Shown: positions 44,174-54,346, numbered from the stretch's first letter. The stretch: DNA of 64,000 nt from WVZH01 sp034430895 (GCA_034430895.1 DAOUDW010000038.1:1-64000), one strand, 5' to 3'. Notes: generated by a model from the sequence alone, not told the origin. A program made the numbers and translations.

Positions 44174-44668
44174 TCACGAGTATTTTTTCGGGTATTCGAA
44201 GAACACCATTTCACCGCTATACTGCGAAATCGCGTGCCACGCTTGTTCATCGAAATCGATACAAACGATTCCGCTCGTTGGCAAATTGTCGAGGTCGAAA
44301 TCCGAGAGATAATTCACGAAGTCCGTCATCCCCGGATTGTGTCCACAAAGCATCACCTCGTGATAAAGGTCATCAATGTCACCAACGATTTCTAGCAATT
44401 CTGCAACACTGGCGCCATAGAGTGCCGCATGTGTAATGATATCCTCTTCCGGATACTCGATTTCCTCCGCGATGATTGTAGCACTTTTTAGCGCTCTTTT
44501 CGCAGTACTTGAGATAATTAATTGCGGAAATATCCCTCTCTCTGCAAGCAACCTGCCCATGAAGGGCGCATCGCGCTTGCCGCGCTTGTTCAAAGGCCTT
44601 TCAAAATCCGATAAGCTGGGGTTCTTCCAACTAGATTTTGAGTGTCTAACCAGATAGAGTCTTTTCAT
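44174..44668 (-). CDS. sixA: SixA-type phosphohistidine phosphatase
   Basis: 164 residues. Histidine phosphatase fold with nucleophile His9 in LVRHSKSSW (the SixA form of RHG), ISSTAKRALKSA containing conserved arginine-site residues, and the second histidine in LCGHNPGM. It removes phosphate from phosphohistidine, for example on Hpt domains or phosphotransfer proteins. The next minus-strand gene lies 50 nt before it. Confidence 0.93.
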   Translation of the reverse strand: MKRLYLVRHSKSSWKNPSLSDFERPLNKRGKRDAPFMGRLLAERGIFPQLIISSTAKRALKSATIIAEEIEYPEEDIITHAALYGASVAELLEIVGDIDDLYHEVMLCGHNPGMTDFVNYLSDFDLDNLPTSGIVCIDFDEQAWHAISQYSGEMVFFEYPKKYS

Positions 44669-44718
44669 GAAGGATATTGCTTCCCATAAACGGGATGCGT
44701 TCCATTAAAGTGGGATCG

Positions 44719-46464
44719 CTAAATACTCTCGATCTCACCTTCCAATGCATCGAGTTGTTCAAGTACCGCTTCGATCCCTTTATCGATCTCCTTCAATTGT
44801 TTCTCTTCGTGCAACACAAAGCGCCGATAAGGCGCGAGCGCCTCCCGCAGTCTCCCAATCGACTGTTCCAATTCTCGTTCGAAGCTTTCACGCAATACGC
44901 GTCCAAGCTTTGCACGCAGTTCACGGACTTTCGTACGCAATTCTTTTTTCGCTCGACCGCGCCGAAACGGGATAATTGCGAATCCCAAGATGCCCAGCAC
45001 GCTCGCTGCGATGATCCCCGTCGCATCCGCCGTCGCACCCACCAAAAGCGCATTGAGAATAATTCCCAAACCCACGGCACCGACCTCCACCAATCCCATC
45101 ATAGCGATCGATTCCTGTACCGTTGTTACCAATCTCGCCGCTTCGGTTTGCTTATCGAAACTTTTAACCACGCGGTCGGCTTTGACACCGATATTATCCA
45201 GAAGCTGCCGGCGATTGTAGGCGAAGCCACCGGATGCTTCTTCGGCAGCCGCACGGAGCGTGTCCGTTTCACGACGCCGACTTAATTCCTCGGCCATTAA
45301 ACGCCACTGCCGAATCTCGCGCTCGACCAACCAATCGACGATCTCCTGAACATCGTCGGCGATTTGATTTGGCGTTTCCCCGACCACATCGTCCTCGAAG
45401 GCCTGGCGTAAATGTCCCCCGCGCAGCATATCGCGGACCTTTAACAGCCGCATTCGATCATCGATGAATTCCTCTCCGCGCAGACGCATTTCCAGCAGCT
45501 TGTTATCGATGCTGAGCAAATGACGTTCGAACTCGGTGTCGGTATCCTCCGCATAAAGTTGCAGATGGCGCTCGACTTTTTCCAGCACCTGGACATCTTC
45601 GGCGAGAATTTCCAGGCGTGAATCAGCAAGTTGGTCATATTGACGACCAATTTTCCTCGCCACGCCAAGCGGGCTGAGAAGCTTCAAACGAATGCGGTCC
45701 GTCTGCGTCAGGCTCTCCAGCAGGTATTTTCGGAAATCCTTGAACTGATCACTTTTAGCTACATGCGCGGGCAAATCTTCCGGGTTCGTGGCTTCGAGTG
45801 CATGCCGCGCCGAGAAGGAAAATAAATTCGGTGCGAGTTTTAATAGTTCTTGCACCCGATCGCGGACAAAATCACGCACCTCTTCGATCGATTGTTGATC
45901 GTCGAGGATATCGATCTTATTGATCACCACGACGACCTTCTTACCCCATTCCTGGATGTGTTCCATGAAAACCCGTTCGCTTTCGGTAAAAGGGCGATCG
46001 GCCGAGGTGACGAAAATCACCAGGTCGCTGCGGGGAATGAAATCGCGGACGATGGATTCGTGATGTCGCAAGACGGCGTTCGTGCCCGGCGTGTCGACGA
46101 TGTTGACTTCGCGCAAGAACTCCGCCGGGTAACGCACCACGCGCACATCCTTGGCGACAAATTCAGGCGAACCTTCCTCACCGTATCGTACGACATAAAT
46201 CCGGTCGGTGGTCGGCGTGACACCTTGCGGCAAGTACGCTTTCCCCAGCAAAGCGTTGATCAGTGCCGATTTCCCGCTATTGAATTCACCCACAACCACG
46301 AGCAAGAACAGTTCATCCAATTGCTGTAGTGCCTGCTGCAAATGCTCCAAATCCGCTGGGGCCGTCTCCCAATCTCGAAGCAAGTTGATAAGCTGCTCGA
46401 TTTGCGTTCGTTCGGCTTCCCAGAGTTTGGTTTGACGATCATTCAATAGCGTTGGGAACGTCAT
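44719..46464 (-). CDS. Bacterial dynamin-like GTPase
   Basis: 581 residues. GTPase domain with G1 GEFNSGKSALINALL (P-loop 59-66), G2 in GVTPTTDRIYVV, G3 NIVDTPGTN and G4 NKIDIL. A long helical middle region follows, then two hydrophobic helices near 470-520 (GLVEVGAVGLGIILNALLVG; IIAASVLGILGFAIIPF) that could form a membrane paddle, and a C-terminal coiled coil. The layout fits bacterial dynamin-like proteins that remodel or protect membranes. No second dynamin gene is next to it, so it may work as a homo-oligomer. Confidence 0.88.
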   Translation of the reverse strand: MTFPTLLNDRQTKLWEAERTQIEQLINLLRDWETAPADLEHLQQALQQLDELFLLVVVGEFNSGKSALINALLGKAYLPQGVTPTTDRIYVVRYGEEGSPEFVAKDVRVVRYPAEFLREVNIVDTPGTNAVLRHHESIVRDFIPRSDLVIFVTSADRPFTESERVFMEHIQEWGKKVVVVINKIDILDDQQSIEEVRDFVRDRVQELLKLAPNLFSFSARHALEATNPEDLPAHVAKSDQFKDFRKYLLESLTQTDRIRLKLLSPLGVARKIGRQYDQLADSRLEILAEDVQVLEKVERHLQLYAEDTDTEFERHLLSIDNKLLEMRLRGEEFIDDRMRLLKVRDMLRGGHLRQAFEDDVVGETPNQIADDVQEIVDWLVEREIRQWRLMAEELSRRRETDTLRAAAEEASGGFAYNRRQLLDNIGVKADRVVKSFDKQTEAARLVTTVQESIAMMGLVEVGAVGLGIILNALLVGATADATGIIAASVLGILGFAIIPFRRGRAKKELRTKVRELRAKLGRVLRESFERELEQSIGRLREALAPYRRFVLHEEKQLKEIDKGIEAVLEQLDALEGEIESI

Positions 46465-46523
46465 CGGTTACTCCTCTGGCCAAACATCAACCATCCGATA
46501 TCACGATCGTAATACATATCTAC

Positions 46524-48644
46524 TTATCGGTCGATCCAGATCAAGTGATTCTGCGGCACATCGATTGGTGTAGGCACATAACCAAAAACATATGGTTTCC
46601 ACACCCCATATGAAGGTGAACTATGGCTGAGAATCAAGGTAGGTGCCGTATCCAGCAAGTGTTGCTCAGCCTGTCTGTATAATTCTAACCGAAGCTCTAG
46701 ATTTCGTTCAGTCCGTGCAGCTTCGATCAGTTCATCATATTCGGGATCATTATAATAATATGCGTGGTTATGCGACGATCCACTGTGGAAGAGAATGTCC
46801 AAGAAATTTTCCGGATCAGGATAATCCGCGCACCAACCCTCCAGCAATAAGTGACCGTAATTGCCGGCATCCACCTGGTCGTAATAACTCTGCCAGTCGA
46901 TTCCCTCGACCTGAATATCGATACCCAACACATCCTTCCAGGTGTCGACCAGGAACGCCGCCGCGCTGGAATAGTAGCCACTCGAACTCCCCAACGTCCA
47001 AATGATTTCCGGGGGTTCTACGCCTGGCGAGAAATATTCCGATTGAGCCAGATAGTCGCGCGCCAGAGTCGGATCGTACACCGGCGTTTGCACTTCATCA
47101 CTGTAGCCCGGCATACCGGGCGGTAGTAATCCTCGCCCCACGACCGCTTCTCCATTAGTAAGCGCTTCCACATAGCGTTCGGTATCGACGGCGTGAACGA
47201 AAGCTTTCCGCACGAGTGGATCATCAAAAGGCGGCATACTGGTGTTGAACGTCACGTAACTTGTACATAAACCGGTCTCTGATACAACCGTACCAAATAA
47301 TCCATCCAGGGGATCTTCCGCCCGCTCGAGTTGATCGCGCGTCAATCCCGCAAAATCGACGTCCCCTGTTTGATACAAGCGCTGGGTGTAGCCTGCGTAG
47401 ATTTGATAAACCACGAAATCCAGGTGCGGTGATTCTGCGTAATACAGCGGATTGCGTTCGAGAAGGAAGAAGGCTTCTTCAAGATGCTGAACATGACGGA
47501 AGGGACCAGTGCCGTTTGGGTGATTGTCCCAATTTGGAAAACCGACCTGATCGCGATCGACCACCCAGGAAACCGGATAGGAAAGTTTTGCCAGAAAATA
47601 TGGCTTCGATCCATCGGTATGGACCTGCAACGTATGTATGTCGATAACCTGGATTCCTTCGATTCGATCAGCATTCCCCGCATGAAAATCCAATAAGCCG
47701 ACGATGTCGCCCATGTATACCGACACGGTCTCCGAATGTGTGTCCGGATGAGCGGCGCGCTCCCAGCTAAAAAGTACATCGTCGGCCGTCATGGGACGTC
47801 CATTGTGGAATCGCGCTTGTGGATTCAAGTGAAAGGTATATACGGTCCCTTCTTCGTTGATGTCCCAATCCTGAGCCAATGCCGGTTGAACCCTCATCTG
47901 CGGATCGAGAACGACGAGTCCACTGAATACTTCCCCGATCATGCCGCCGCTGCCAAAATGGGTGAGTGCTGGATCGAGAGTCAGCGGTTCGCCACCTGCG
48001 AGCACCAGCGCATTTTCACGGGGATAATCAAGCGGCACATCGGATTCGAGGCGGAAGCTTTTCGCCATCGTTCGAAATGTCTCCAGGAACTGTTCTGAAC
48101 CTGCCTCTGGATATTTCGCTCGCATTAAAAAAAGATCCACGTCTGTGCGGATTCCAGCAATCGCCCAACCCATCATCTCGGAATCGGATGCTGCTTTCAG
48201 GCTGCCGACATGATATAAAACAGACAGACCCGATTCTGTCTCGAGGTCGTCTTCGAGCTTGATATCACCAATCTCTTCGTCCCCGAGCCATTCGATCAAG
48301 ACCGCTTCGAAAGCAGTCGCCGGATCGTCTGAGCTTCTAGTATGGCCAATTGCGAACTCTGCATCATCTTCGGGATCGACCATGGAACTCAAGTCGAATC
48401 CATCTGCGGGTTCGGAGACGGTCCAATTCATCGGTGGAACGAGGGAGAACATACCGTCATCGTTATAGTAGCGAACCGGCTCGTAACCTTGGGATAACTC
48501 TGTTAACCCATTCTCAGTACTGGTCGATGCAGATTCCTTTTGACCGGCATTGCGATCAATTTCGCTGCATGAACTCATCCCCAAAATCCCGATCAAAAGG
48601 ACAATGATACAGGATAACTTCATTAACATAGTACGATCAGTCAC
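46524..48644 (-). CDS. Oligopeptide-binding (SBP_bac_5) lipoprotein with extra N-terminal domain
   Basis: 706 residues from GTG 48644, 6 nt after GGGGGAG; it overlaps the end of the upstream gene by 8 nt. A lipoprotein signal has lipobox MSSC (Cys about 26). Residues about 55-200 form an extra domain (FSLVPPMNWTVSEP) resembling PsbP/DcrB-like folds. The rest is a family 5 extracellular solute-binding protein (LTLDPALTHFGSGGMIGEV; AQDWDINEEGTVYTFHLNP; DVDFAGL). It should bind peptides or other small organics at the membrane surface. No ABC permease or ATPase genes are in the window, so it either works with distant ones or serves as a receptor. Confidence 0.9.
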   Translation of the reverse strand: MTDRTMLMKLSCIIVLLIGILGMSSCSEIDRNAGQKESASTSTENGLTELSQGYEPVRYYNDDGMFSLVPPMNWTVSEPADGFDLSSMVDPEDDAEFAIGHTRSSDDPATAFEAVLIEWLGDEEIGDIKLEDDLETESGLSVLYHVGSLKAASDSEMMGWAIAGIRTDVDLFLMRAKYPEAGSEQFLETFRTMAKSFRLESDVPLDYPRENALVLAGGEPLTLDPALTHFGSGGMIGEVFSGLVVLDPQMRVQPALAQDWDINEEGTVYTFHLNPQARFHNGRPMTADDVLFSWERAAHPDTHSETVSVYMGDIVGLLDFHAGNADRIEGIQVIDIHTLQVHTDGSKPYFLAKLSYPVSWVVDRDQVGFPNWDNHPNGTGPFRHVQHLEEAFFLLERNPLYYAESPHLDFVVYQIYAGYTQRLYQTGDVDFAGLTRDQLERAEDPLDGLFGTVVSETGLCTSYVTFNTSMPPFDDPLVRKAFVHAVDTERYVEALTNGEAVVGRGLLPPGMPGYSDEVQTPVYDPTLARDYLAQSEYFSPGVEPPEIIWTLGSSSGYYSSAAAFLVDTWKDVLGIDIQVEGIDWQSYYDQVDAGNYGHLLLEGWCADYPDPENFLDILFHSGSSHNHAYYYNDPEYDELIEAARTERNLELRLELYRQAEQHLLDTAPTLILSHSSPSYGVWKPYVFGYVPTPIDVPQNHLIWIDR

Positions 48645-50001
48645 TTGTATCTCCCCCCATAAGTCTAGATTTTCTCCACCGCACCCAAAACGTGATGGCT
48701 ACCAAAGCAGCAACAGACATAACCATAAAGCAGATCACCCATAAAGGAAATGAACCATCCTGTGCGGGCTCTTCGCTATCAACCTCCGCGATCGCAACTT
48801 CGCTCGCCGGCGGTTCAACATCAGTTTCAGCGGAAGGCTCGATTACGTACGGCTGGATGGTCGGGAAGACTGTCGGCGTCGCCAGGAATGAAGCAGTTTC
48901 AACCGTATCCGTGTTTGCCCCCACCGCATCTCGCCACGCTCGATCCAACCCATCTGCGTCGAAACCATATACTTTTTCTAGAGCTGTATCGTAGCGATAG
49001 CCATCCTGAAAGGCTTGCAGCAGCGCTATCATCGATTCCCGCCCATAGGTATCGATTAAGTAATCGACCAGGCTATACGATTGAGCGTAGGATAAAATCG
49101 CCATGCCCGTATGTTCGGCAAAACCGTCACTTAGCGAGCGTACCGAAAGAAGTTGATCCTCCTCAATCGCCTCGCTCAGCAGGTATTCGGAGTTGTCGTC
49201 CAGGCCACCTTCGGCATATACCGCCAGGCCTTCATCCAACCACGTGGGCAAACGACTATAGCAGTGGTCAACGGCGTTACCCACGACCACGTGGGCGAAT
49301 TCATGGGAAATGGTTTCGAGCCCCCAATCAAGATCGTACGGAGTGATACCAATGAGAACGATAGCAAAACCAGGATACGCCAATCCACCCGTCCATCCTG
49401 GTTCGAATAGTATGGCTTCACGCATGTCGGCAGTATCCGCGTAAATATAAAGATGGACATCCCGGTACAGATAAGTGCCGATATCTTCCTCTAAAAGATC
49501 CTGCGCCTCTACTGCAGCGTCCAGCAGCTGCCTGGCGAAGCTTTCATCTCCACTGTACCAGTGCAGATAAACATTTCCGGACTGAACGACGTCCCAGGGA
49601 TGGACATGATCCAGCCAAGTCAGCCATTGTTTTTCCGTTCGCAACTCGATGCCATCACCATCAATCACATGCCAACGCCACCACAATCGAGCTCCGGGAG
49701 GCAAAGATCCCGTACGACGCATATTCCACACCCAATAGGTATTCACATCGTATGCGGGTTGAAAATCTTCTGGGATCACACGATTGACGTCGGTCACACA
49801 ACTAGTGACATCGAGTCCGTATTCCAACTCGACGACTGCAATGATGACATCACTCTCGATTTCGATCGAGAATTCGATCTCGTCTGGAAAGAGGACCGTG
49901 GCCCGCGTTTCGACAATCTCAATCCCGGATTGTTGTGGAATGAGAAAAGCCGATATCAGCCCACTTATGCCAAGCGCAAGAAATACCCGAAATCTATGCA
50001 T
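48637..50001 (-). CDS. Membrane-anchored peptidase MA-like metallopeptidase
   Basis: 454 residues from ATG 50001 (GGAGGGAAG upstream; the longer frame adds 19 residues without a signal). It has a signal/anchor (about 2-20), an Ig-like beta domain (about 25-140), then a gluzincin domain with ISHEFAHVVVG near residue 240 and the downstream ligand in WLDEGLAVYAEGG. A low-complexity acidic stretch and a single C-terminal membrane segment (about 425-446; LWVICFMVMSVAALVAITFW) end in a basic tail, so it is anchored at the cell surface. It is coupled to the solute-binding protein by an 8-nt overlap, suggesting linked peptide hydrolysis and capture. Confidence 0.83.
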   Translation of the reverse strand: MHRFRVFLALGISGLISAFLIPQQSGIEIVETRATVLFPDEIEFSIEIESDVIIAVVELEYGLDVTSCVTDVNRVIPEDFQPAYDVNTYWVWNMRRTGSLPPGARLWWRWHVIDGDGIELRTEKQWLTWLDHVHPWDVVQSGNVYLHWYSGDESFARQLLDAAVEAQDLLEEDIGTYLYRDVHLYIYADTADMREAILFEPGWTGGLAYPGFAIVLIGITPYDLDWGLETISHEFAHVVVGNAVDHCYSRLPTWLDEGLAVYAEGGLDDNSEYLLSEAIEEDQLLSVRSLSDGFAEHTGMAILSYAQSYSLVDYLIDTYGRESMIALLQAFQDGYRYDTALEKVYGFDADGLDRAWRDAVGANTDTVETASFLATPTVFPTIQPYVIEPSAETDVEPPASEVAIAEVDSEEPAQDGSFPLWVICFMVMSVAALVAITFWVRWRKSRLMGGDTSD

Positions 50002-50120
50002 CTTCCCTCCACCAACATCACCAGCTCGCTGAAGACCCAAGCACCCTAATCGACACAATCGATCTTACGATGAATGCTCGTTTCGTGGAATTTGTGTTCG
50101 CCTGGGCTTGCCCCCATTCA

Positions 50121-52190
50121 TCATGGTAGAACCTGAAATTGGTAGTACGCAGGTTGCCAGGTATAGCGTGCAGTGGCGATGACAATCAAAATCGCTTCGT
50201 CGTATTCTTCTCCGAGCGAGAACTTAAATTGGACAGATTGGTCCTCATCCAGTGTCAGCTCACGGATGCGCGTCTCACGCCCTGCTTCGATCAATACAAG
50301 TCGATACGTCTGAGGCAGTTGATTGTAGAGACGCACGAAACCAGATGCATCCCAACCTCCATCCCCGGATTCAAAATCCGTTTGATAATCAACCGCCTCG
50401 ATGGAAAGATCGTCCAACAGCAACCCTTCTCCGTTAACCGCCATGTCGGTGATGTATTCAAAACGCAGCAAGATCTCTTGTCCAGAAAACGCAGAAAGAT
50501 CGACGCTTTCCCGGATCCACGCAGGGATTTTCTCACCACCACTGTAACCGGTGTATCCCAATCCGTACGAGTTACCTGTAGGATTGGTGTCCGTTCCGGA
50601 CGGCGTGCTAACAAATTGCCAGGTCTCTCCACCATCCTCAGACGCCAGTAAATACAAGTAATCCCAATCCCATTCGATGTCGTACCAGACCCAATAATCG
50701 AAGGTAATATCCCCACTCACGTCCGTGAAATCAAACGCACGCGTCAACGTCATATCGGATGTATCCCCTCGATTCGACCAGAAGGCAAAATCACCTGAGT
50801 GAGGGACTTCGGGAACGATTTGAACGCTCTGCAGTCCCTCGAACTCTACCGTGTAGGTCCCCGTACAGGCAAATTGAATGTAATCAATGCCGTATTGATT
50901 GACAGTCTGAGTCTGCTCGTCGAACGGGCATTCGAAGAAGGAAGTAGCCGCCTGGGGCTTGGGTGGATCAAACGAGTGGAAGCTGAATTTGCCATCCGAA
51001 AGGTCCGGATCGTTCAACCACATTGCAGTAGCCCAGTCCGCGGACACATCATCAACGCCAATTGGCTCGCTGGTTTGTGGATCGGAGGCGTTAATGGATT
51101 GCAGGACTTGATCGATCGAATCCAATCCATTGGCAGGATGCGCGATCACCGCCTGCGTTGTTTCTTTTCCAAAACGATCAATGAAGTAGGTAACGAACAG
51201 AAAGGCCTGACCGTAGTGTGCGGTACTATCATCTCCGCTCGGCCAATATTCGAGCGTCTTATCAGTATTGCTTGCGAAGGTGTACTCGGCCCCACCTGTG
51301 CTGTAGCCATTCAACAGCATGGCATACTCTGAGAATCCTTCGTTCAACCAGGCGCTCTCATTGCTGTCCCGATACCAGTGGATCATGTGCTGGAATTCGT
51401 GTGCCAGTACACCATAAGTGAACTCTTTCCATAGATGGACGTTGTCGGCGCTGATGTAAAAAATCTCGTGGGCATTTGAATAGGGATGGACCAGGGGTGA
51501 ATATTCATCAATCGAGCCATACAGTCCAGCGATACCGTAACCCAGACCACGTGCATAAAGAATGTAAATATGGACATCTCCGTCCACGCCTGGAGACCAC
51601 TCCTCGCCGAAGAATTCGCGATCCGTCGGGTAAATCTCATTTTCAAACGTGTCCACGAGTTCTACAGTATCTTCATAGTCATAATCAACACCTTCTTCAA
51701 CCCAAAAGTAAGCGTGATCGGTGGCGTATGCCATTTCAGCCGTGATCTCGTAACTCTCCCCATTGTTGTTGTCCGTGATCCAGAAGGTTTCCGTCGCGCC
51801 CACCCTGATCGGTCTGGCCGCTTCGCTGAGGACATGCGGGATGTTGATGACACCTCGAAACCGTTCCGCAAGAGATCGCGGATCGCTTTCCGGCACGATC
51901 GTCTCAGCCAAACTGTCTCGCATTTCCCACGCCAGGTCCATGTCGATATCGGCTTGCATCAAGGTCTCATACATTTTCGATAACGACATTTCAGCGGACT
52001 TGTAACCCGCTTCGTTCGGTCGATCCGTCGCCGTGCTTTGCGTCACCAGATCAGAAGATAAAACCGCATCAAAGGCATCATCAATAAACGAGAAAACGAA
52101 AATACTGACAGCGATGCAGAGACAAACTGTCAGTGTCGCGACCAGGCCAATGGAGAACCAAATCGCCTTTTTTTGCTCATCCGTTGACAT
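50121..52190 (-). CDS. Membrane-anchored M6-like metallopeptidase with beta domain
   Basis: 689 residues from ATG 52190, 7 nt after GGGGAG; earlier ATG 52196 overlaps that site. A single N-terminal anchor (about 10-33; WFSIGLVATLTVCLCIAVSIF) is followed by a region to about 190 and a peptidase domain. The zinc motif is HEFQH (VLAHEFQHMIHWY) near residue 265, with the third ligand in WLNEGFSEYAM. The C-terminal half (about 440-640) has the beta-sandwich of immune-inhibitor-A-type proteins (FDYWVWYDIEWDWDYLYLLASEDGG is split by hydrophobic strands). It likely digests proteins outside the cell. The substrate is unknown. Confidence 0.8.
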   Translation of the reverse strand: MSTDEQKKAIWFSIGLVATLTVCLCIAVSIFVFSFIDDAFDAVLSSDLVTQSTATDRPNEAGYKSAEMSLSKMYETLMQADIDMDLAWEMRDSLAETIVPESDPRSLAERFRGVINIPHVLSEAARPIRVGATETFWITDNNNGESYEITAEMAYATDHAYFWVEEGVDYDYEDTVELVDTFENEIYPTDREFFGEEWSPGVDGDVHIYILYARGLGYGIAGLYGSIDEYSPLVHPYSNAHEIFYISADNVHLWKEFTYGVLAHEFQHMIHWYRDSNESAWLNEGFSEYAMLLNGYSTGGAEYTFASNTDKTLEYWPSGDDSTAHYGQAFLFVTYFIDRFGKETTQAVIAHPANGLDSIDQVLQSINASDPQTSEPIGVDDVSADWATAMWLNDPDLSDGKFSFHSFDPPKPQAATSFFECPFDEQTQTVNQYGIDYIQFACTGTYTVEFEGLQSVQIVPEVPHSGDFAFWSNRGDTSDMTLTRAFDFTDVSGDITFDYWVWYDIEWDWDYLYLLASEDGGETWQFVSTPSGTDTNPTGNSYGLGYTGYSGGEKIPAWIRESVDLSAFSGQEILLRFEYITDMAVNGEGLLLDDLSIEAVDYQTDFESGDGGWDASGFVRLYNQLPQTYRLVLIEAGRETRIRELTLDEDQSVQFKFSLGEEYDEAILIVIATARYTWQPAYYQFQVLP

Positions 52191-52230
52191 CAACATACTC
52201 CCCAAGCTTGGTATTCAGGATTATATCGGA

Positions 52231-53670
52231 TTATCGCAGCTGGCGACGGGCGAGGGTTTTGTCATCCGAACGAGCGATCGGAAGCTGGACGGTAAAGCGG
52301 CTGCCCCGGCCTGGCGAACTCTGCGCAACGAGTCGGCCGCCGTGCATCTGCACGATCTCGCGCGAAATCGCCAGGCCCAGCCCCGCGCCGCGCTTCTTTC
52401 CTGCCGAGCGTGCCTTCTCCAACTGATAAAAACGCTCAAAAATGCGGGAGAGTTCCTCTGACGGGATCCCTGCGCCCTGGTCATCGACATGAATCGATAC
52501 CCAACCGTTCTCCTGATCTGCACAGATCGTCACTTCACCGCCTACTGGTGAATGGGTGATGGCATTGTCAATCAGATTGGTAAACACCTGCGCCAGCCGA
52601 TCGCCGTCTCCGATAATGGTCGGCAGCGTCGGCAATTCATTCGACAATTCAACATTACCTTCCAGCGCACGGATTTCCAGCCGGTTCAGTATGCTCTCAA
52701 TGAGCTCCACCAGCTGCACCGCTTCGCGATTGAAATCCACCTGCCGCGCATCGAGCCGTGCCAGATCCAGCAGATCTTCGACCAAACGCCGCAGGCGATC
52801 AGATTCATCGAAAATCACCTGCGCCGCATGCTCGATGTTTGCACGGTCTTCCGCCGTCCCGTCCAATATGGCCTGTGCAAATCCCTGAATCGAAGTCAGC
52901 GGCGTTTTCAATTCGTGGGATACATTGGCCACGAAATCCCGCTGCGCTCGCCGACTGAGCTGGACGCGTTGGACCATGTCGTTGAAGGCAACCGCCATGC
53001 TCTCCGCTTCGATCGGTCCGAGGGGTTCGATGCGCTGCTCGTAATCGCCCGCAGCAACTGCGCGGGCCGCTCCGGCCGCTTTACTCCACGGTGCAGCGAC
53101 CCAGCGGGCGACCAACCAGGCGAGCAGCGCCGAGACAATCAAGGCCAGAATCCCCGTACGCAGGAGCGGCCGGATCAATTCATCCCCCCATGTTGAAAAC
53201 CGCCGCAGCGTGGTTGAAGGTGTGGCCATGATAACCCAACGATTGTTGGGAATACGGGCAGAAACGAAGATCCACGAGCCGGAAAGCAGGCCCCCGAATC
53301 TGCCCTGCTCTGTTGAATCACTCGCAATAATCAGCTCACGCACATCTTCCGGCATGGTTAGTGCTTCCGGGCGGCTGTCGGCAACAGCGTTTCCCGCATC
53401 GTCGAGGATCAAGAGCCGAACGTCAGCTTGTTCATCAATACGCTGTAGAAAAGCGGTCAAGCGATCAGAGGACAGATCCGCCAGCACATTTCGCTCCCGC
53501 AGTTCGAATGCGCTGCGAAAGACGTTCAATCGGCGGTATTCCAGACGTTCGAGATTATTGAACGTAACGTAAACCAAACTCAAAATCACCGGGGTCACGA
53601 TCACCCCGGCGAACATTAAAAAGGTAAGAAACAAACGGGAACGCAGGGATCGAAGCACGCAACTACTCAC
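52231..53670 (-). CDS. PhoR-type sensor histidine kinase
   Basis: 479 residues from GTG 53670, overlapping the response-regulator stop by 8 nt. Two membrane segments (about 13-37 and 175-195) flank an outside sensor region; a HAMP domain follows (about 195-250). The H-box is in NVSHELKTPLTSIQGFAQ. HATPase boxes are N (FTNLIDNAITHSP), G1 (VDDQGAGIP), F (FERFYQ) and G2 (GAGLGLAIS). It should autophosphorylate and pass phosphate to the adjacent regulator. The signal is unknown; neighbouring secreted peptidases suggest an envelope stimulus, but this is only a guess. Confidence 0.95.
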   Translation of the reverse strand: MSSCVLRSLRSRLFLTFLMFAGVIVTPVILSLVYVTFNNLERLEYRRLNVFRSAFELRERNVLADLSSDRLTAFLQRIDEQADVRLLILDDAGNAVADSRPEALTMPEDVRELIIASDSTEQGRFGGLLSGSWIFVSARIPNNRWVIMATPSTTLRRFSTWGDELIRPLLRTGILALIVSALLAWLVARWVAAPWSKAAGAARAVAAGDYEQRIEPLGPIEAESMAVAFNDMVQRVQLSRRAQRDFVANVSHELKTPLTSIQGFAQAILDGTAEDRANIEHAAQVIFDESDRLRRLVEDLLDLARLDARQVDFNREAVQLVELIESILNRLEIRALEGNVELSNELPTLPTIIGDGDRLAQVFTNLIDNAITHSPVGGEVTICADQENGWVSIHVDDQGAGIPSEELSRIFERFYQLEKARSAGKKRGAGLGLAISREIVQMHGGRLVAQSSPGRGSRFTVQLPIARSDDKTLARRQLR

Positions 53671-54346
53671 ACACCAATTTGTAGCCCACGCCCGTCACCG
53701 TCTCAATGCGTACGTTCTTGCTGTTCGACAACCGTTTGCGCAGGTTGGCAACGTGCACATCCACGGTGCGCGTTTGGCCGTAGAAGTCGAAGCCCCACAC
53801 CAATTCCAGCAGTTGCTCGCGTGTGAGTACGATACTGCGGTGCTCACAGAAAGTCAGCAGCAGATCGAATTCCTTCGTACGCAGATTGACCATTTCCCCG
53901 TCAACGCGAACCTCCCGACTGGCCGGATCGATGGACAAGTCGCCAAGATCCAGGGGAGTTGTATCTTCACGCGGAGTTCGCTCCATGCGGCGCAGGATCG
54001 TCTTCACGCGTGCCACCAGTTCGCGCGGGTTGAAGGGTTTGGTCATGTAATCGTCGGCGCCCAGCTCCAGACCGACGATCTTGTCCACGTCATCGTCGCG
54101 GGCGGTGAGCATGATAATGGGCACTTCCGATTCCGCCCGCACGCGCTGGCAGACTTCGAATCCGTCAATCTCGGGCAGCATAATGTCCAGGACGATCAGA
54201 TCGGGTTTCTGCTGCTTGATTTCCTGCAACGCTTGTACGCCGTCGCTCGCCTCACAGACCTGGAACCCATCGCGTTCTAAATACATGCGTGCCAGATCGA
54301 CAATGTTGGCTTCGTCGTCGACGACCAGGATCTTCTCACCTGCCAT
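53663..54346 (-). CDS. OmpR/PhoB-family response regulator
   Basis: 227 residues from ATG 54346, 8 nt after GGAG; a GTG at 54355 overlaps that site. The receiver has DDEANIVDLA, phospho-Asp in IVLDIMLPEIDG, TARDDD and Lys in YMTKPFNPREL. The C-terminal winged helix (about 130-227) contains LRTKEFDLLLTFCEH and FDFYGQTRTVDVHVANLRKR. Partner of the overlapping kinase gene. It binds DNA as a dimer after phosphorylation; targets cannot be seen. Confidence 0.96.
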   Translation of the reverse strand: MAGEKILVVDDEANIVDLARMYLERDGFQVCEASDGVQALQEIKQQKPDLIVLDIMLPEIDGFEVCQRVRAESEVPIIMLTARDDDVDKIVGLELGADDYMTKPFNPRELVARVKTILRRMERTPREDTTPLDLGDLSIDPASREVRVDGEMVNLRTKEFDLLLTFCEHRSIVLTREQLLELVWGFDFYGQTRTVDVHVANLRKRLSNSKNVRIETVTGVGYKLVCE

